Positions 34,636-48,415 of a DNA stretch of 64,000 bases are shown piece after piece. How positions within the stretch are numbered: the first letter of the stretch is position 1; each line of letters opens with the position of its first letter. This DNA comes from Cacajao melanocephalus. Its lineage: Eukaryota > Chordata > Mammalia > Primates > Pitheciidae. Under the pieces are notes generated by a model. The model was not told the DNA's origin. It worked only from the letters and a program-made list of their open reading frames with translations, and ran no database searches. The stretch covers positions 62,001 to 126,000 of the forward strand of contig CAUYLG010075688.1 in the NCBI GenBank assembly GCA_963573385.1. Reading direction: 5' to 3'. The translations under genes were made by a program, and so were the position numbers.

Positions 34636-35364
34636 TTTCCTCTACAGATGTTCATTTGCTTCTCTTCAGGCATTCACCATCAAAGCTAGAAAGGGAATTA
34701 AAACAACTATGTAGTTAATAAACAAGCAAGGCATAATCATACATCTTCCAATTTTTGACCAGTTCAAGAACTGGATTACTTTCCTTTCACATCTCTAGTA
34801 ATGTGTTTATTGAGATTAGAACCTCCAAATCCTGCTGGTTTTGGACAGACTAGCTCGATAGAAGTCTGTGAATAGTTCTTACATCGTCTTCTCTTGTGAG
34901 TTTCTTTGGAATTTCTTTCCATCTGCAATAGGCCATTTAATTTTTCCTGCACATCTAATTTCTTCTTGGAATCAAAGGCAATGCCAAGGGACAAGGTTGT
35001 GAGCTATTTCACTCTGCCAATGGAAATAACAAGGTAACTTTTAACACTGCAGAGTAACCCACGTGGAAGGATTGTGCTGTGTTTGCTTAATAGTGCTCAG
35101 GAGGACATGCTGTAATGTGAGCAGGCTGGCTCTATTTCCAGAAAATAAGATTGGCCTCAGAATGTTATCTCTTCAGTGGCCCAAAAGTAAAGCTTCACTA
35201 AAATGACAATCAGAGTGTAGGTTCAAAGATCTCTGACAGAATGTTATTGGTTCAGCTGTGATGATTGAGAGAAGGGTGTTGATAACTTAGGTGTGAGTAT
35301 TAGATGCTTAGCACAGCTGTGGGTGGGAATTGAGGGTAAAGGGCTCCTAGATTTTGTTGCCCCC
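34636..35364. other. Unique sequence, no gene recognised
   Basis: The 72-aa minus frame at 34776-34994 has no recognised domain. No named repeat. Confidence 0.5.
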
Positions 35365-35656
35365 TTTTTTTTTGAGGTGGAGTTTCACACTGTTGCCTGG
35401 GCTGGAGTACAGTGGCGCCATTCTGGCTCACTGAAACCTCCGCCTCCCAGGTTCAAACAATTCTTCTGCCTCAGTCTCCAAAGTAACTGGGATTACAGGC
35501 ACCCGCCACCATGCCCAGCTAATTTTTTGTATTTTTTAGTAGAGATGGAGTTTCACCATGTTGGCGAGGCTGGTCTCGAATTCCTGAACTCGTGATTCGC
35601 CCATCTTGGCCTCCCAAAGTGCTGGAATTACAGACGTGAGCCACAACGCTCAGCCC
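35365..35656 (-). mobile_element. Alu with 10-bp target duplication
   Basis: Antisense Alu from the T tract and 'gaggtggagtttcacactgt' to 'gtgagccacaacgctcagcc'. 'attttgttgc' occurs at 35351-35360 and 35658-35667. Frames at 35293-35595 and 35519-35752 are Alu artefacts. Confidence 0.96.
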
Positions 35657-35667
35657 AATTTTGTTGC

Positions 35668-37084
35668 ATTTCTTAAAGGAACAATGGCAGCTCTTCTTTT
35701 TATCTAGTGCTTGTCCTGAATAGTGTGTGTCAGAAGGAGAAATGGCTGGCAAGGGTCTAAGAGTGAGTTCCCTGTCCTATCACAGCACAATAATCGTGCT
35801 CATGATGGGTACATTTTCCTTGTTTAATTAGATGATTACTGTAGCTGTTCCATTTCAGTTCTTATGTCATCAGCATTTCAGGTAGAGATACAGAAGAGGT
35901 AATTGGCAAAGTGGCTGTTTCCATTTTTTTCTACATTGTCTAGGATCCAAGACCTTGACACAAGTTATTTTAAGTGACTTCTCAGATTCTTAAGTCTGCA
36001 TCTATAGCTGACAAGCCCCCACCATGGTGGGTGAGGTGAAGATCTTCTTTCCTTCTGCCTTACTCCTTCTTCATCACTATCCTCCCATATAATTATCAGA
36101 AAGTATAGAAAGGAGTCTAATTATATAATGAGTTGAACTTTATTGGATGTGAAAAGTGCATGTATAATTTTAGAATGTATTATCTTAGATGATGGACTGA
36201 TCAGCTTTGAGCCAGGAAAGAGATGAAAAGAATTGGCAGTCATAGCTGTCAATTGAAAATGGCATAGGACAAATGAAGGTGACATTAGTTTATTGCTGAA
36301 ACAGGAGACTCAAAAGTAACTGAGATGAGAAGGTGGGTCAGCAAAGCTCAAAAGCATCATGGAAGCTGGATAACTGGGCACCTTCGTCTCATCAGCGAGC
36401 TCTGGCTCACCGGTGAGCACCCAGCTTATTTGACTGAAAGAGAGAGCTCATGTTTTCACAGTTTGTGTGAGCAAGGTCTTCTCATATCATGTATAATTAG
36501 ACACTTGCCAATATTATAGACACTACTATAGGCACTTACCAAAGGTATTTAATCAAAAGAGCTCATTCTGGAATGGTCCTAGTAAAGCACATAGTACAGC
36601 CTGATAAATGAGTAAAAAAAGTAATGGGAAAAGGAGTGTCCACTTTAAAGTTGTAGAATCTCCAGAAAGTTCTAGTTACAGCTGAGCTTCATCTGCATGC
36701 CAGTTGTGGAGCCAGGTGTGTTTGCTGCCCTCTCCATACTTTCCAGCCTAGGCTGTCTTGGGAGCAGACTCTTGCCATCCGCTGCTTGTGTCAGGTGGCT
36801 CCTACACCAGCTGGGGCTCCTGGAACTGACGTTTTGGTAGCTTTTCCAGCAGTGAATACTAGAGTTCATAACAGCAGTCCTAAAAGCAGTGGAAGCTGGC
36901 CTCTGATCAGCAGAAAAATTTCAGAATCCAACCATCTGAAATGTCCCCATGCAGAGATCAAGAGTGACAGTTCATCAAAGTCTTGAGGTAACCCTGGAAT
37001 TTGGCCATGTGCTGTGGGTGCTGTGGAAAGTTAAGGTGTTGGAAAAACTATTTTCACTTTTGATAAGATGTGCATCATGCGTAT
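35668..37084. other. Unique sequence, no gene recognised
   Basis: Overlapping short frames on both strands at 36672-36986 lack any family signal. No named repeat. Confidence 0.5.
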
Positions 37085-37800
37085 CATACTTTTTTAGAAA
37101 GATATTTTATTAGTAGACTTTATTTTTAAGAATAGTTTTAGACTTACAGAATAATTGAGCAGATAGTAGAAAATTCCATATACAACACTACCCCAATAGA
37201 TTTTCTCCTATGATTGACATCTTATATTAGTATGATACGTTTTTTTATAATTAATGAACCATTATTGATACATTATTAACTGCAATGCATGGTTTATTCA
37301 GATTTCCTTGGTTGTTTTTTTTTTTTTAAATCTGTTCCAGGACTCATTCAGGATGCCACATCACATGTTCTTGTCATGTCACCTTAGGGTCTTCTTGGCT
37401 GTGACATTTTCTCACATATTTCTTGTTTTTGATAACCTTGACAGCTTTGAGGAGTACTGGTATAGTTCCTCTCTTCAAATTTCTCGGATTGTTTTTATCA
37501 TTATTTGACTGGAGTTACGGGTTTTCAAGAGGAAGACCATTGTGGTAAAATGCCATTTACATTATTGCATCATATCAAGGGTTCACGCTATCAAAATGTA
37601 TTTGACTGTTGATGTTGATCTTAATCACCCAGCTGAGTAAATGTTTATCAGGTTTCTTTCCTGTAAAGTTTTTTCCCTCTTTCCTTTTGATACTGTTTGG
37701 AAGCAAGTTGCTATGCACAGCACACACTTACAGAGTGGGGAAATATGGTCCTCCCACTTTAGGTTGGAGTATCTCCACGGCATATCAGATTTTGATAAGA
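37085..37800 (-). mobile_element. Antisense L1M 3'UTR, long stretch
   Basis: In order: 'ttttagacttacagaataat', 'catcttatattagtatgata', 'aatgaaccattattgataca', 'tccaggactcattcaggatg', 'cttcttggctgtgacatttt', 'gttgatgttgatcttaatca', 'gaagcaagttgctatgcaca'. This is the 3'UTR of an L1MC/L1ME-type element over about 700 bp. The frames within it (37308-37508, 37609-37803, 37625-37858) are non-coding. Confidence 0.85.
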
Positions 37801-38254
37801 TGATTTTTTCACCCCTTGGAAGGTTGAGAACACTTGAGCTAATGTAACTGAAAGCCACGCAATTTGCAGAAGCTCTCAGCAGTTGCCATGACTGATGTAG
37901 CTACCCATGGTCTTCCTCTTCTAACTTCCACTCCCTCCAGTCTTCTTACTTCTTGCCTTGACCTGCCTTACGTCGCAGTTTTTCTGTTTCCAGACCACTG
38001 CCACAGAAACATGAGCAGATTGGTGTATCTAAAATTTGATTCTTAAAAATTCTGGATCTTTATTCACCTTCCAGAGAGTGTTTACAAAAGTTTCTCAGTT
38101 CTCCTTAAATAAGGAAATTTGATTTAATAAAGAGAAAGGTGCCTGCATAGACTCCGCCTGATTTGGCCCTGGGCCATACAAAGTCAGTTCCTGGTAAAGC
38201 CCAAATTTCAGTTTATTTAGTGAAACCCACCCCTGCAGAGCCACATCACCCATC
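37801..38254. other. Unique sequence, no feature recognised
   Basis: No named repeat. The short frame at 37864-38046 is not supported. Confidence 0.45.
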
Positions 38255-38580
38255 AGGGTAGTCATTAATCACATGGTGCTGTGGAGCTCTGGACATAGGG
38301 CTAGTCTGAACTGAGGGCTGAGATGTGCCTTACGTGTGAAATACACATTGCATTTCCAAGTGTGTCAAAAAAGTGTGTAGAATGTCTTACTAATCATTTT
38401 TATATTGATTGCATGTCGAAAGAGAATACATTGAATATATTAGTTTAAATAAGTGTATTTTTGAAATTTCACTTATTTCCTTTTTACTTTTTATGATGTA
38501 GCTACGAGATTATTTAAAATTACCTAAGTGTCTTACATTGTATATGTACTGGACAGTACTAGTATAAACTACATTAGGTG
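38255..38580 (-). mobile_element. Non-autonomous hAT-like DNA transposon fossil
   Basis: It follows a known hAT-group family with ends of the type CAGxGCTGTCCAATA: 'gggctagtctgaactgaggg', 'gtgtgaaatacacattgcat', 'tttttatattgattgcatgt', 'cttttttactttt'-type, 'atgatgtagctacgagatta', then an end with 'actggacagtactagta'. Strand is given relative to my memory of the consensus and could be reversed. I am sure of the family type, not of its name. Confidence 0.68.
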
Positions 38581-39487
38581 TCACAAAATGTTTCTACATT
38601 ATTACTTTAAGGCAGGTGGAAGTTGAACACACCCTCTCCCAGCCCTCCACCACACACACACACACACATCATACATCTACCCTGAAAAAAATGACTTTTA
38701 AAGAGAGTTGGAATTGACTGTTTCTAATTAGGTAACAATGAGTTCATATGATAGGAGACAGTTGCCTGGGAGTTAGCAGAGGCTGAGATCAGCAGAAAAA
38801 GGCAGCACAAAAACCAGGAGGCCATCTGTTACATTCTAGGTGATCCATAAAGACTGAATTTACTTGATGACTTAATTTAGATGGTATGGAAATATTCATA
38901 CAAGTATTTATCTTCCAAATATCCAGAGCTATTGACAAGGTGAATAAAGGAGGATTATGTTGTTGGACAAAGCACATAAGGCTTGGGGTAAATTATTTCC
39001 AGTTCTAATTGTTTTGAAAATCAAATGAAGCTAATACTGGGAGAATAGTAGCCACTACCAATATCAGAGAAACCGTAAGAATCACATGAGGTAGAAAGTT
39101 TCTTCAAAATGGAAGGCTCCAAGCAGAAAAAAAAAGATGTGTAAATTGCTACTAGGAAGCTATTTCATTAGCTATCCATGACAGCAATTCCCTTTGGAAT
39201 TATTAATATTGGTTCCCCAAGAGATCTTCCAGATGTTGACCAGGCTTAGCTGTGGAAAGGAGAATGGAGACTATCTGTGTGGTGTACTGGAATTTTTAAT
39301 TGAGATTGAAAATTTCCCAGACTACTTACCATTCCAAAGAGACACAATTTGGTACCACCAGACTCAAGACAAATGACCAGATAATGGTCAAATTGCCAAC
39401 CATACCAAAGGTTTTCAGAGTACTGAAAGAGGACTGAAAATCAGAATTATTTGATTCTTCATTCACCTTAACTGTCATGGAATTTTT
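38581..39487. other. Unique sequence with a short CA run
   Basis: A (CA)9-like run lies at about 38650-38668. The 62-aa minus frame at 38789-38977 has no recognised domain. No named repeat. Confidence 0.5.
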
Positions 39488-40265
39488 GTCTTTCCTTTAG
39501 CTTTACTGAAATATCACTTATATAAAATAAAATGTTGCCACTTTAAGTCTACAGTTGGGTGAATTTTGAAAAATAGGTCTATTTACTTCACTACCACCCC
39601 ATATCAAGATGGAGAACATTTCTGTCAGTTCAAAAAAGTTGCCCAGGACCCCTTGAAAACACTCTTGTAACCCATAGTCTATGGCATCAATGATCTGATT
39701 CATAAAGTTTTGATTCATTTTGGTTCTTCTGAAACTTCATATAAATGGAATCACGTACTTTTCTGGTGTCTGGTTTCTTTTGTTGAAGATTATATTTTTG
39801 AGATTCATCCATGCTGTAATGTGTATCAGTAGTTAATGCCTTTTTGTTGCTAAATAATATTCCATTGTGTGATTAAACAACATTTTATTTATTCTTTACT
39901 AATGGACATTTGGGTTGTTTCCAGTTTGAGGCTATGATAAATCTTCACTTGAAGGTTTTGTGTGGACCTAGGTTTTAAGTCAATATGTTAATACATAGGA
40001 GCAGGATTTCTGGATTTTATGGTAGGACTACATTTAGTTTTGCAAGAAACTGCCAAACTGTCTTCCAACTCTACTGTACCATTTTGAAGTTTCACCAGCA
40101 GTGAATGAGAGTTTCTGTTGCTCTACATCCCTGCCAGCACTTGGTATTGACAGTTTTAAAAAATAACTCAGCCATTCTAGTAGGAATATAGTGGTATTAC
40201 ATTGTTTTAATTTGCAAACAACATTAATTTCTGAATGACAAAATATGTTGCTAATGTTTTCTCAT
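39488..40265 (-). mobile_element. Antisense L1M 3' region
   Basis: In order: 'ttagctttactgaaatatca', 'aacttcatataaatggaatc', 'gagattcatccatgctgtaa', 'gacatttgggttgtttccag', 'gcaagaaactgccaaactgt', 'acttggtattgacagtttta', 'cagccattctagtaggaata'. A classic L1MC/L1ME-like block. It may belong to the same element as 37085-37800, but 1.7 kb of non-L1 DNA separates them. Confidence 0.87.
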
Positions 40266-40661
40266 GATTACTAACAGTCTGTATATTTTTGTTTTAATGT
40301 TTTCTAGTGTAACATGTAATTCCTCTAATAGTTTTTATGTTTTATTAATTACAGTTTTGAGTTATTTTCTTTGACATGTATCAGAATTTTCTGAAGATAT
40401 TATTTAAAATGTAAATTCCCATCTGGAGATTTGGATTCAGTCAGTGAGTGAGGGCATAACATATGGAATTTGGATAAGTTTGGAATTTGGATAAGTTTCC
40501 ATGAGGTTATGGTGTCAGCTTTGCCTTATATCACATGCTCTTGACTCTGTAGTAATCATCATTAAGTGAAGATTTAATTACTTCTATTTCGATTTTCTTT
40601 TTCATCCTATCCATCTTGAGATCGCAAGATGACTGAAAAGTTACGTTATTTCATTATTGTC
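40266..40661. other. Unique sequence with a 17-bp perfect tandem pair
   Basis: 'ggaatttggataagttt' is repeated exactly at 40465-40481 and 40482-40498. Otherwise nothing recognised. Confidence 0.6.
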
Positions 40662-40986
40662 TTAGTCCATTTTGTGGTGTTGTGACAGAATATCTAAGAC
40701 TGGGCAATTTATTACGAATAGACTTTCATTGGCTCACAGTTCTGGGGGCTGGGAATTCTAACGTCAAGATGCTGGCATCTGGCAAGGCCCTTTTTGCTGC
40801 CTTTTCCCACGGTGGAAGTCAAAAGCGTAAGCTAGAGCAAGAGGAAGCTCAGCTTGGCTTTTTAATAAGGGCAGCACAGGGTCCCATGTGGCCTAATTAC
40901 TTTTGAAAGGTCCCCTTCTTAATCCTGTTACAATGGCAATTAAATTTCAACATGAGTTTTGGAAAGGACAAATATTTAACTATAGC
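40662..40986 (-). mobile_element. MaLR-type LTR
   Basis: Starts near 'tgtcttagtccattttgtgg', then 'taagactgggcaatttatta', 'ctggcatctggcaaggccct', 'tgctgccttttcccacggtg', 'aaggtccccttcttaatcct', 'ggcaattaaatttcaacatg' and ends 'aactatagca'. Homologous to 58075-58438 in the same orientation. The 74-aa frame at 40682-40906 is LTR-derived. Confidence 0.82.
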
Positions 40987-41049
40987 AGTTACTGTTTTCT
41001 ATTGGGGAACCAAATCATTAAATTAGTCTGAAGTCTAATAAATAGCGGG

Positions 41050-41639
41050 ACATTTTCTGGAGGCAGAACGCCCCCAAAGATGTCCATGGACTTACCCCTG
41101 CACCCTGGGGGAAAGCTGATTTCATGGCCACACAATCTTCCCCTCAAACTTCAGGAGCATGAAAAGACCAGAGTGTTCAGTCTTACAAAAAGCTCTTTGA
41201 AAAGATAAGAGGGTGACTCACAGATCTCTTCAATCAAACCAGAGGGCCTGGAGAAACTTAAAGATGTTGCTCTTCAACTACCTCAGGAGAAGCCAAGAAT
41301 AGAGGTATTATCTCAAAATGATTCATGAACATGGACTTCTTTCTAATGAAGGGGATCTCTGTGAATTTCATGCAAAGCTTAAAAGGTTCTTGAGAGGTTT
41401 TTTGATCAGCAGAAACATTTCCAGAATGTACTGAAAGGGACAGAGAAAATATGAAATGGAAGAAAACTGGTGTATTCCAAAGTTCTGCTATAGGGAAGCA
41501 CGTTGACAAAACCACTTAGCCGATGATATGGGGACTTTGGAGCTCAGGAGATTTAGATGAGATTTTGGACATCAAATTTATGCTGTAAGGGGGTGAGACC
41601 TTTGGGGACCTTAGGTATTTAATACCTTGGAAAGACATG
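41050..41639. other. Repeat-like sequence, family not assigned
   Basis: The start 'ctggaggcagaacgccccca' then 'aagatgtccatggactta' looks like the beginning of an MLT1 LTR. Later 'gatatggggactttggagct' and 'gggtgagacctttggggacc' look like another LTR- or ERV-derived segment. It may be an ERV remnant or an MLT1 split by an insertion. I cannot decide by eye. Confidence 0.35.
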
Positions 41640-42188
41640 AGTCTTTGTGTCCAGAGGGTGGATTCAGTTTGACAGAATGACCTTCTGAAGATTATCACAC
41701 TCTAATCTCAAGGCCATGTGCATACATTGTGCTTCATGGCAAAAAGGACTTTGCAGATGTAATAAAGGCTGTAAAATAGGGAGAGTATCCTGCTTTCTCC
41801 AGGTGGTTGTAACCTAATCACATAAGCTTTGGAGTCAGAGAGATGCCAGAGAGGGGAAGTTGGGGGGACTTGACGTGTCAGAGGGCTTCATCCTACCACT
41901 GCTAGAGAGAGCCACATCCTCTAGGAGTAAACGTGGACCCCTGGCTGACAGCCAGAAAGGAACTAGGAACCTTGGTCCTACAGCTGCAAGAAACTGAATT
42001 TGGCCAACAGCACAACTGAGTTTGGAATCTGATTCTTATTCAAAGTCTCAACATGGGGAGACCTTTAGGCAAAGAGTCAGCTAAACCTGCCCAGACTTCT
42101 GACCCACAGAAGCCAGGAGATAAGAAATTTGCACTATTTGAAGTTGCCAGATTTGTAGCTCATTTGAAACAGCAGCAAAAACGAATAC
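41640..42188 (+). mobile_element. MLT1-type MaLR LTR
   Basis: In order: 'gacagaatgaccttctgaag', 'cttcatggcaaaaaggactt', 'gcagatgtaataaaggctgt', 'aggtggttgtaacctaatca', 'ggagtcagagagatgccaga', 'aactaggaaccttggtccta', 'gacttctgacccacagaagc', 'ttgaagttgccagatttgta' and a final 'cgaatac'. About 550 bp. Confidence 0.75.
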
Positions 42189-45100
42189 CCACAGGATGAA
42201 GTGGATGCTGTTATGGAAGGTGGATCAAGGACAAGAGAGCAAGCCTAACGCCAACAGGGGACACACACCGGGGGTGGATGCTCACGTGCAGAAACAATGA
42301 GGCACAGGATCGTTGAGGGAAAGATGGGCTACAGAGGAAGAAGTAGAGGACAAAGAGGAGAGAAGTTGATGATTAATATTTGATGTAAACAATTATTAAG
42401 AGAATTCCTGTATTATGTTCAGAAGGTGATGAATGAGTGCCTGTACCTTTTGATCAGAGGGAGAGAATCTTGGGATGATCTTTATTAAATAATGACCTGT
42501 ATCCTGTGTAAACATGAGCTTCATGCTCATGTGTGACAATGAGATTCTTATTTGTTGAACTGGAAAGGAAAGGAGGTCAGTATATCAACAGGGACATGAT
42601 ATTTCTCATCCAAGCCTGAAGACCTTAATAATTCATATAGATAATACAGATAATTTCACAGGTTGGGTTAAGCATTCTTTAGTAATAAGGGCAATTTTTA
42701 TGTCCATTGATTCTGGTCATTGTAGGATGGGAATAGGGTCTGGGAAACCTGGTGTCTCAAAGAATCTGAAGTGGACTTAATTTTGAATCTTTCTCATTTT
42801 CCTATTCCATTCCTCTAGTGTTGTTTGGGTTGCAGTGAGGTTTTATAGCAGTAACTTATCAAAAATATTACATTAATCCTCAATCATCTTGTCCTTCCTA
42901 GTGACTTATTCTGTAAACTCTTAAATCAGCTGAAAATGTGACTCTTGACATCCTTCTACTCCAATTCCCCCAAATAATAAAAAAGTGTGAGAACTACCAT
43001 TATAAATCCAGCCAGTTGTGGTAGGATCTGTGATTAACTGCCTGGTACCAGGTAGATCTCCTGGGATTGCCATTGTATGCAAGCTGAAGTGATTTCTCAC
43101 AGCTTCTGAACATTTATCCGCATAGATAGTCACGTTGATTCATCAATCTTGAGAAGGTTAAAGGGGATATTACTCAAAATTTGGCATGGAGGGCAAAATT
43201 TCAATAGTCAGTTATGCCACTGCATTTCAAGGCTTTTAAAGTGAGAGGTGATAGTTATGATACCAAATCTTCTCTCCGCAGCCTCTCCTCCCCAACCTTT
43301 CAAAAAATTACTATCATTATGCAATCCAGTTCATCTGCTGGCCCATCTTTTCCATTTCCCAATTTCTACAAATGAGTCTATAATTGGTCCACGTAAATAC
43401 AAACCCTGGTGGTTGTTGTCATTTAGTGGTTCTCCGAGAATTAAATCCCTGTTTGAAATGGAAATAACATGTCTTCATCTGCTTATATGCCTTTTGGTTA
43501 TTTTTGACCACATTAACATCACTGAAATGTCTGCACATAATCGATTGCAGATGTTCTTCTCATGCCAGGAATAAATTACAATGGCTATTAGGGCAACAGT
43601 CATTTTGCTGCGCTCTTTTTAGAAGAGAGGTTCTTGATTGGGGAGTAGCAGCACCTTACGGACTCAGAGTTATTTTTTGACCTCTAGAGAGGCTGCAGTT
43701 AGAGGAACCCATGCCATGCCCCGTGGTTTAAATGGACAGTGGCTTTATTGATGTATATTATGTATATCCTCCAGGTTGAGTACATGCCTATAAACTGTGT
43801 TTTGAGGTTTACTTAGAATTTCTCTCATGTTAAATCTTCACTGCTCTCTCTGGTTTCTGAAACGCCACTGTGAGCACTCTCTTTTGCTTGGGGGTTTTTC
43901 CCTGGTTAGAATGCAAACACTCATGGCTGCGTTAAGGCATGTAGCTTTACTCACTGCCTAGTCTTACTATGCATTACATTAAGGAGGATGAATTCATCAG
44001 ATCATCTCCTAAAACAAGTTTTGACAGTGAAGAGGGTTGCAAAGCAGAGGTTGTTGGCTGGTAGAGCAGAGGCACCTCTGTCCTGAAAAGTCATGCCAAG
44101 GATGGGGAGTTGAAGGCAGTCCTCATGGATTTGATTATTTTTCTTGGGGTTAACTCTGCCCTGAAAATAAATGTTTTGCTTTTTTCTGAAGTTTACACTT
44201 TGCTTTATACAGCTTAATTTATAGGCTGTTATAAATGAATGAGTGAGTGAATGAATGACTGTCTTCACAGGCACCAACTACAGATGTTAAGGATTACCCT
44301 GATGGCATTTTTTATCGTTTTTCTTGGAATGCAAGAAGAAGGCCTCTCTCTTAATGAACCCCTCTCTAATATAATAGGTCAAGAGAGATGGTTGGGGCCT
44401 TGTAAGATACGTTTCCAAAGCTCAAGCTTGGGCTAAACCATCTTCTTTTTTCTCTTTTATGGTTTGTTTTTATTTATTTGTATCTATTGTAGTAATTGCA
44501 CAGCAGAATAGCTGGCTTTTGTCCTTAACCTGATCTCCGTTTTTGGCTTCTCCTGCTTACTGCTGATCTTTGTCTTCTACAACACTGGGTGTGTGAGCTA
44601 TGACAGGCTTTAGTGCTGTATCCAGAACAGGACATCTAGCTTTATTTCCAGACTACAATTTATAACTTGAGCTAATTGATGCTTAGATTTTCTCAATTGG
44701 AATAGACAGGTGAGGCTTTGCACGTCTACTTATCTGAACCAGAAAGAACCAATCACATGTGATTAGAATTTTTCAACTAGCTTTTTACTTTTAGAAATCA
44801 GAGATTCCCTTCCACCACATGTACTCTCTTAAATTATATCCAGAGAATTGCTTTATATTGGTAATGATTTAGAACTTGGAAAGATTTCAATAAATATTTA
44901 GAACCATAAAGTTCTAAAAACTGTGGAAACTATAACATTGATATTTATAGTTTTTAGAACTATAGAATATAGACATTGCTATGAAAGATTATCAGGCCTC
45001 TAAGAGACATCACAGATATAAATTATCTTCTAAATCATTAACTTTTAAAAAAGCTTACTAACACAAAAATAGTATTGGGTATTTTCCTTGTAAATTGATA

Positions 45101-45289
45101 CATATAGAAAGTTTGCCAGACTAACAACTACCATGTCCTGGGTACTACATATTTTTATCTCTCTCTTTCCTATTTTGCCTTGGACCATAAAAAGGAATTT
45201 TTGTGCTGCTTTGGGAAGCACTGAGGAGACCGCCAATGCTTCTTTTCTCCCTCCCCTCCCTGTTTTTTCCTCATCAGACAACTAGTGAC
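42189..45289. other. 3.1 kb of mostly unique sequence, no gene recognised
   Basis: No named repeat and no credible coding frame; 43248-43574 (+, 108 aa) and 44002-44277 (-, 91 aa) show no domain. A TGAA/TGAG-rich run at about 44232-44256 resembles an L2 tail but is too short. A small hairpin at 44910-44961 is listed separately. Confidence 0.5.
44910..44961. repeat. 13-bp perfect inverted repeat
   Basis: 'agttctaaaaact' at 44910-44922 and 'agtttttagaact' at 44949-44961, with a 26-bp loop that itself contains the pair 'aactata' / 'tatagtt'. Confidence 0.85.
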
Positions 45290-46020
45290 TGATTTAGTTG
45301 TTGGTGCACCGTGGCTGTGGAGGCCAAAGCAGCGCCATCTTGGGTGCTAGTCTATCATGTTGTCTTTTGATTAGCCCCAGTTCCAGGGATTCCTTTACCA
45401 TTTCCGATTTATTGTTCCACGTGTAATAAAAGGTAGTTACTGTAAATCCTGCCCATAGGTCAAAACAACCTTGATGCTACCATAAATCCTGCCTTGGAGC
45501 CATTGACTCTCACATCTCTTCTGAGTCACTACACCCTTTCTGTGGTATGTACACCCTGGGTCAGGGGGGATAATAGTGCAGGGATCCAACATCTTGTTTT
45601 GCTGCCATCTGAGACATAAACGTGGCTGCTGTTTGTAAGCTCCTATTAAATGTTTCTTTCTGAGACATTGAAGTTTGTAGCCTCTTTCTTTGGCCTCCTT
45701 GGACTTTGGGGGTAGGTTGCTGTAGACCTGCCCACCACAGAACAGTGCCCCTCTCTTTCCTTTGGAGCCTACCTGCATGATGAAGTTGTTCTTGTTTCCT
45801 TTCCATATGCCCCACAGGGCTGACCCTACACCCATAGGCACTCCCCACGTGCCTTCTATGCCTGAGATGGTGAGTTCACCTCCAGTGTAGTGGCCAACAT
45901 CCGTTTTGGCATCTGAGCCGAGATTTATTCTCCAATCCAGCATCGCCTAAAATAAAGCAGACCTTTTCTTCCCCAATTTCTGCATCAATTCCTTGTTTCC
46001 CAACTTGAGAGAAGGTCATC
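45290..46020 (+). mobile_element. LTR-like block of unknown family
   Basis: It has LTR-like features on +: a TATA-like 'taataaaaggtag' at about 45425, 'gtttgtaagctcctattaaa' near 45632, and 'aaaataaagcagacctttt' near 45950. The overall texture is that of a class I or III LTR with some leader, but I cannot name it. The 168-aa minus frame at 45437-45943, the longest in the window, is antisense to these signals, has no motif I recognise and overlaps a second frame at 45561-45848. Confidence 0.42.
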
Positions 46021-47508
<1,488 letters not shown>

Positions 47509-47520
47509 CCATGTTTCTTT

Positions 47521-48003
47521 ATAATAAGATTTTTCATGTTTGCAGTGGAGAGATCCTTTGAGTTTCTCTCATGTCCCTAAATGTCATCTGCAAGCTATTA
47601 GGATTAGTAACCCAAAATCTAAAACATTCATCTGATTAACCTGGTGTCTTTGTGTGGTTAACTAGAGTTTGAAAAGGCATTAAAGCTTAACATGTAATGT
47701 CGAAGCAACGCAGATGTGAGAAAAGAAGAACTGGGCAACATGAAGAAGCAGGAAGACCTCAGAGCTAGGAGGGGATTCTCATTTCTGCCCTGCCAGGTCC
47801 TCCTAGTGAGACCCTGGCAGGTGGGTTAATCTCTGAGTGGTCATTCATTCAAATAAAAATGACAGGATTGGATTGAAAAATTTCTAAGCTCTCATTTAAA
47901 GCAAGACTTTAGAACCAATGTTTGAACATCAGGAGCAAATTTTATAGCCATGCAGGGAACCCAACCCAGTACAGCTGGTTGGCCCTGATGGAAGGGGCTC
48001 AGG
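47521..48003. other. Unique sequence, no feature recognised
   Basis: No named repeat and no supported frame. Confidence 0.5.
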
Positions 48004-48415
48004 AGAGTCAGAATTCTTCAGAGAAACAGAACCAATAGAATGGGTGTGTTCATACAAACACACAGAGATTTATTTTAAGAAATTGACTTACATGAATATG
48101 GGGGCTGGCAAAGTCCAAAATCCAGCCAACTAGAAGGCAGGAGACTTAGGGAGAGATAGTGTTGCAGCTCTAGTCTGAAGACTGTCTGCTGGCAGAATTC
48201 CTTCTTCCTCAGAGGACCTCTGTCTTTCTCTCTTAAGACTTTCAACTGATTGGATGAAGGTAATCTGAAATTACCTTCATCAAATTCTACTGAATTAAAT
48301 GTTCATTTTATTAAAAAAAAATACATTCGCAACACTATCCAGAGTGGTGATTGGCCAAGTATCTGAGACCATGACCTAGCCAAGCTGACAAATCAAATTG
48401 CCATCATCATGTTAC
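48004..48415. repeat. Interspersed repeat, near-full copy of the family also at 20150-20356
   Basis: It starts 'ttcttcagagaaacagaacc', continues 'gagatttattttaagaaatt', 'gggggctggcaaagtccaaa', 'tttcaactgattggatgaag', and ends 'cctagccaagctgacaaatc' then 'aaattgccatcatcatg'. The first 180 bases pair in order with the complement of the 20 kb copy. The family is widespread in primate DNA; I do not commit to a name. Confidence 0.78.

Noticed and set aside
45437..45943. 168-aa minus-strand frame as a new gene
   Set aside because: No motif, no signal peptide, no splice or promoter context, and it is antisense to LTR-like signals. Kept only as a finding to test.
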